Below are positions 61,780 to 64,000 of a stretch of 64,000 nt of DNA, in pieces. This DNA comes from Lytechinus variegatus (taxonomy: Eukaryota > Echinodermata > Echinoidea > Temnopleuroida > Toxopneustidae), in assembly GCF_018143015.1 (NCBI RefSeq), contig NC_054755.1:11448124-11512123 (forward strand), given 5' to 3'. The notes beneath the pieces are model-generated. The model worked only from the letters and a program-made list of their open reading frames with translations, did not search any database and was not told the DNA's origin. The number at the start of each line of letters is the position of its first letter. The first letter of the stretch is position 1. The translations under genes and the position numbers were made by a program.

Positions 61780-62058
61780 AGGCCTGGTCACACTGCCCGA
61801 ACTTTGTTGAAGCGTTTCTTGAACAGTAGGGAGAGGAGGCCGAATTTTGACGACGCTCGTCACCGCGCACAAAATGAAAATCACCTGCTTTTTACTGCTC
61901 GACTTTCGAAGCGGTAGGAGGGACCATCAGCGGTGGCCGAGCATATACGGCGTTGCCTTAACGGGGGCCAGCTTCTGTTAAACGGTGGTGAACGGTGACG
62001 AGCGGTGATGAATATTTTTTCACCGCTCCAGCAAAGTTTTGGCGGTGCGACCAGGCCT
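61780..62058. mobile_element. MITE related to family O (AGGCCTGGTC-CAC ends), CpG-containing
   Basis: AGGCCTGGTCACACTGCC is inverse to GGCGGTGCGACCAGGCCT. The interior is rich in CACCG and AGCGGT(G/A) words (GAACGGTGACGAGCGGTGA). About 279 bp, no ORF. Confidence 0.82.
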
Positions 62059-62237
62059 TTAGGTGAGAATTTGAAGTTTGAGGTTGTACATTGTGCCCAT
62101 ACACCAGCATACCAACCATTCCAACAATCATCATTCTGATATCAGTGGGCCATATAAATGGGCCATGTTACACCAAAGTTCTTCCATCAATCATAAATAT
62201 GACAGAGGTCAATCTAGACTTCATGATAACCACTATC

Positions 62238-62452
62238 AACCAATCAGAATTATTGGATGGAATTTGCAAAATCAATGACAACTTTTGTGTGACTGGGTCC
62301 TGGTTAGAAATAGAACCCTGACGTGATGATGTATGGACCGATACAAACCAATCAGAATTATTGAATGGAATTTGCAATCAATCCCAACTTTTTTTTTACT
62401 GGGCCCTGGTTGGCGATAGAACTCTCAACTTGATGATGTATGGACCGTTGTC
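62238..62452 (+). repeat. Direct duplication, 108-bp unit
   Basis: AACCAATCAGAATTATTG starts at 62238 and again at 62346; each copy continues GGAATTTGCAA, ACTGGG(T/C)CCTGGTT, ATAGAAC and TTGATGATGTATGGACCG-like sequence. Confidence 0.85.
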
Positions 62453-63119
62453 AGTTTAACACTACTGCTACTCATTGGAATACATAACAGTTGCTACATG
62501 TATAAACAAGTTTTAGCCTAAATACATCTGGTATGAATCTGCATCACCTCAAAGGCATTTGTTCTTATGGACTCTCCCCTGTAAACAAAAGATCAATCAG
62601 AGAGACTCCAACAAAGACATTTCAATTAATCTCGCCTCCTATGGTATTTCCCCAGAATAAAATTAAGATTAATAACACATTGTGCAATATCTGGTGTTCC
62701 ACAAGGAAGCTCATGCTCCCCTTTATTAGTTTAAAGGTCATGGTGCAGGATTTGCCCCCATCTCCTTGCCATAGAGATGGAGCATATTAGTCAACACACC
62801 CAAGATGCTATAAATACAGCTAATTATTCTGAACATGAAGAAGAAAGAAGAGGCCTTCAAAAGTATCCATCTCCCATTTTAATGGAAGATAAGATATTTT
62901 TACAAAGTCCATACAAAGCCCTTCTTTCTTCTGCATACAAGTCCACCGCACAAAGTTTCCTTTCTTTTCTCGCTCCGTGTACGCACCATCGGCTTGCAGC
63001 AGAGAGATTAGATACAGAAGACGTGAAACGGAAGTGGACCACAGCTGTCATAGATGATGGAACGAAGGAAAAGATATGGACTGTACATAAGAATGCCACT
63101 AGAGGGCATGTTACTGGAC
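62451..63119 (-). other. Probable 3' UTR start of the Rho GTPase gene
   Basis: Sequence immediately downstream of the TGA on the minus strand. It has no coding signature and no clear AATAAA close to the stop. How far the UTR extends cannot be decided; a minus-strand AATAAA lies far away at 56209-56204. Confidence 0.4.
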
Positions 63120-63200
63120 TCAAATAATACGACACAGCGGTTTCTTGCCCGTCCTTGGCTTAGGAGGGTTCAGCACTGTCATAACAGCCTTTTCAAAGAC
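63120..63200 (-). CDS. Terminal coding exon of a Rho-family small GTPase (Rac/Cdc42/Mtl-type), partial gene
   Basis: On the minus strand a pyrimidine-rich acceptor (ATCTCTTCCAG at 63211-63201) leads into an open phase-0 exon of 26 codons and a TGA at 63122-63120. It begins VFEKAVMTVLNPP and ends KKPLCRII. This matches the C-terminal helix and hypervariable tail of Rho GTPases, with a proline and basic stretch and a CAAX box (C-R-I-I); a final Ile usually predicts geranylgeranylation and membrane attachment. The preceding exon type (ECSALTQKGLKD) occurs upstream in the same orientation, ends in phase 0 and joins in frame. ECSALTQ and VFE-AV suggest the Rac/Cdc42/Mig-2(Mtl) subgroup rather than RhoA; this is from memory of the families. 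The P-loop, switches and NKxD motif must lie beyond the right edge. Confidence 0.85.
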   Translation of the reverse strand, partial: VFEKAVMTVLNPPKPRTGKKPLCRII

Positions 63201-63664
63201 CTGGAAGAGATAAAGAAAAAAAAAGGAAAATTAATGAATGTTCCAAGACATTGGCATGTCATTACATAATCATTGAAAATGAAAATTGATTTAAGTTTAA
63301 TGTGGAACTGTTCACCTACTAAAAAATGTAAATTGTCAACACATTTTAATTGTTATGGACATCAATTAAGATGAGAGTGATCTTAAATCTTGTCACATCC
63401 CAATAAAACCCTAAGAAATTTTGAACTTAAATTAGACCTACACTGCATATACATGTACCTTGTCCCTTATTTTCTCTGGAATAATATTTCCTTCATGAGA
63501 GTCAGAGTCCTGAAAATGTCAATTAAATCTCCTAAAGTCACAGCATTTGATGTTGAGTGTATCAAAATGCCTAACCCAGAGAGGATTTATCTTATAAGCT
63601 ACGGAGCTCTGACTAACTTTGGTTACTGATATTGGGTTTTAGAAAACAGGGCACTAATTCTTAC
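63201..63664 (-). other. Intron of the Rho GTPase gene
   Basis: Lies between the donor of exon copy 1 and the terminal-exon acceptor. AT-rich; no repeat family recognised inside. If an exon further upstream is the one spliced, the functional intron extends through the array. Confidence 0.6.
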
Positions 63665-63724
63665 ATCTTTAAGGCCTTTCTGTGTTAATGCTGAGCATTC
63701 CATGTAGGCTATTGCATCAAGTTT
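63665..63724 (-). CDS. Rho GTPase internal exon, copy 1 of a tandem array (intact frame and donor)
   Basis: The minus-strand 60-nt block reads KLDAIAYMECSALTQKGLKD and is followed by a good donor, GAT|GTAAGAA. ECSALT is the Rho G5 motif (SAK/SAL loop) that contacts the guanine base. The frame runs in phase 0 into the terminal exon 465 bp downstream. It differs from copies 2 and 3 by Gly-to-Asp and Val-to-Ile before AYMEC. The acceptor is unclear: the only nearby AG is GCAAAG, with CTAAT upstream but no pyrimidine tract. It may therefore be a decaying duplicate of a complete exon beyond the window rather than the exon normally used. Confidence 0.5.
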
Positions 63725-63792
63725 CTTTGCATAATTATTCAATTAGCATAATTTCATCTCTTATGTCATATAGCCAGGATCATATCACTTAT

Positions 63793-63852
63793 ATCTTTAA
63801 GGCCTTTCTGTGTTAACGCTGAGCATTCCATGTAGGCTACTGCTCCTAATTT
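63793..63852 (-). pseudogene. Rho GTPase exon copy 2, splice donor destroyed
   Basis: The same 60-nt block reads KLGAVAYMECSALTQKGLKD with an intact frame, but the donor GT has become AT (GAT|ATAAGTG), so normal splicing after this copy is not expected. The upstream minus-strand sequence (TTACCGTAATCAAGCAAAG) is shared with copy 3, showing that flanking intron was duplicated along with the exon. Confidence 0.7.
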
Positions 63853-63892
63853 CTTTGCTTGATTACGGTAATTTTGATCTTTTACTACTTAC

Positions 63893-63952
63893 ATCTTTTA
63901 GGCCTTTCTATGTTAACGCTGAGCATTCCATGTAGGCTACTGCTCCTAATTT
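63893..63952 (-). pseudogene. Rho GTPase exon copy 3, internal stop
   Basis: Nearly identical to copy 2 and offset by exactly 100 bp. It has a good donor (GAT|GTAAGT), but the Gln codon of ALTQ is TAG (63910-63908 on the minus strand), so inclusion would truncate the GTPase before its CAAX tail. A fourth copy begins at the window edge: the donor and last codons are visible at about 63988-64000. Confidence 0.7.
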
Positions 63953-64000
63953 CTTTGCTTGATTACGGTAATTTTTATCTTTTACTACTTACATCTTTAA

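Larger units (their letters stand above)
63665..64000 (-). repeat. Tandem array of Rho exon plus short intron, 100-bp unit, running off the edge
   Basis: Exon ends lie at 63665, 63793, 63893 and 63993, giving spacings of 128, 100 and 100 bp. Each unit is a 60-nt exon block plus about 40 bp of flank, too short to serve as an ordinary intron between used copies. Copy 1 has diverged most and has extra flank; copies 2 and 3 are almost identical, so they duplicated more recently. Confidence 0.85.

Overview
This is eukaryotic, AT-rich, gene-poor DNA, most likely from an echinoderm and probably a sea urchin. The reasoning is indirect: there is an animal-type heparan sulfate 6-O-sulfotransferase, an animal Rho-family GTPase with introns, very dense short palindromic DNA transposons (MITEs), tRNA-derived SINEs, and many C-rich and GA-rich simple repeats. 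The species is inferred, not shown.

Only two genes can be supported firmly. HS6ST lies on the + strand. It has two coding exons (43403-43911 and 45481-46096) encoding a 374-residue type II Golgi membrane protein with both PAPS-binding motifs. A Rho-family small GTPase of the Rac/Cdc42/Mtl subgroup lies on the - strand and runs off the right edge. Its terminal coding exon, ending in a CAAX box (CRII), is at 63120-63200. Upstream of it, at 63665-64000, is a tandem array of copies of the preceding exon (the ECSALTQKGLK segment); one copy carries a stop codon and one a destroyed splice donor. The two genes converge.

The first 42 kb has no recognisable protein gene. It holds a degraded non-LTR retrotransposon reverse transcriptase (12.1-12.7 kb), SINEs, at least a dozen MITE families, tandem repeats, one candidate 51-nt exon (19942-19992), and several GC-richer non-repetitive blocks that may be regulatory. 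A 1.26-kb inverted-end element at 27280-28536 carries six evenly spaced perfect DR1 nuclear-receptor motifs. The region 46.1-63.1 kb between the two genes is also mostly AT-rich noncoding DNA with MITEs, a long foldback hairpin and several short tandem duplications; parts may be 3' UTR of either gene.

The most informative structure is nested insertion. In four places one MITE sits inside another repeat, and a related uninterrupted copy in the same window shows the empty site. In three of these the target-site duplication can be read directly (TTAA, TAA and CCT); in the fourth the element has TTAA at both ends. This gives a relative insertion order for several families. I found no bacterial-type system, no CRISPR array and no viral gene.
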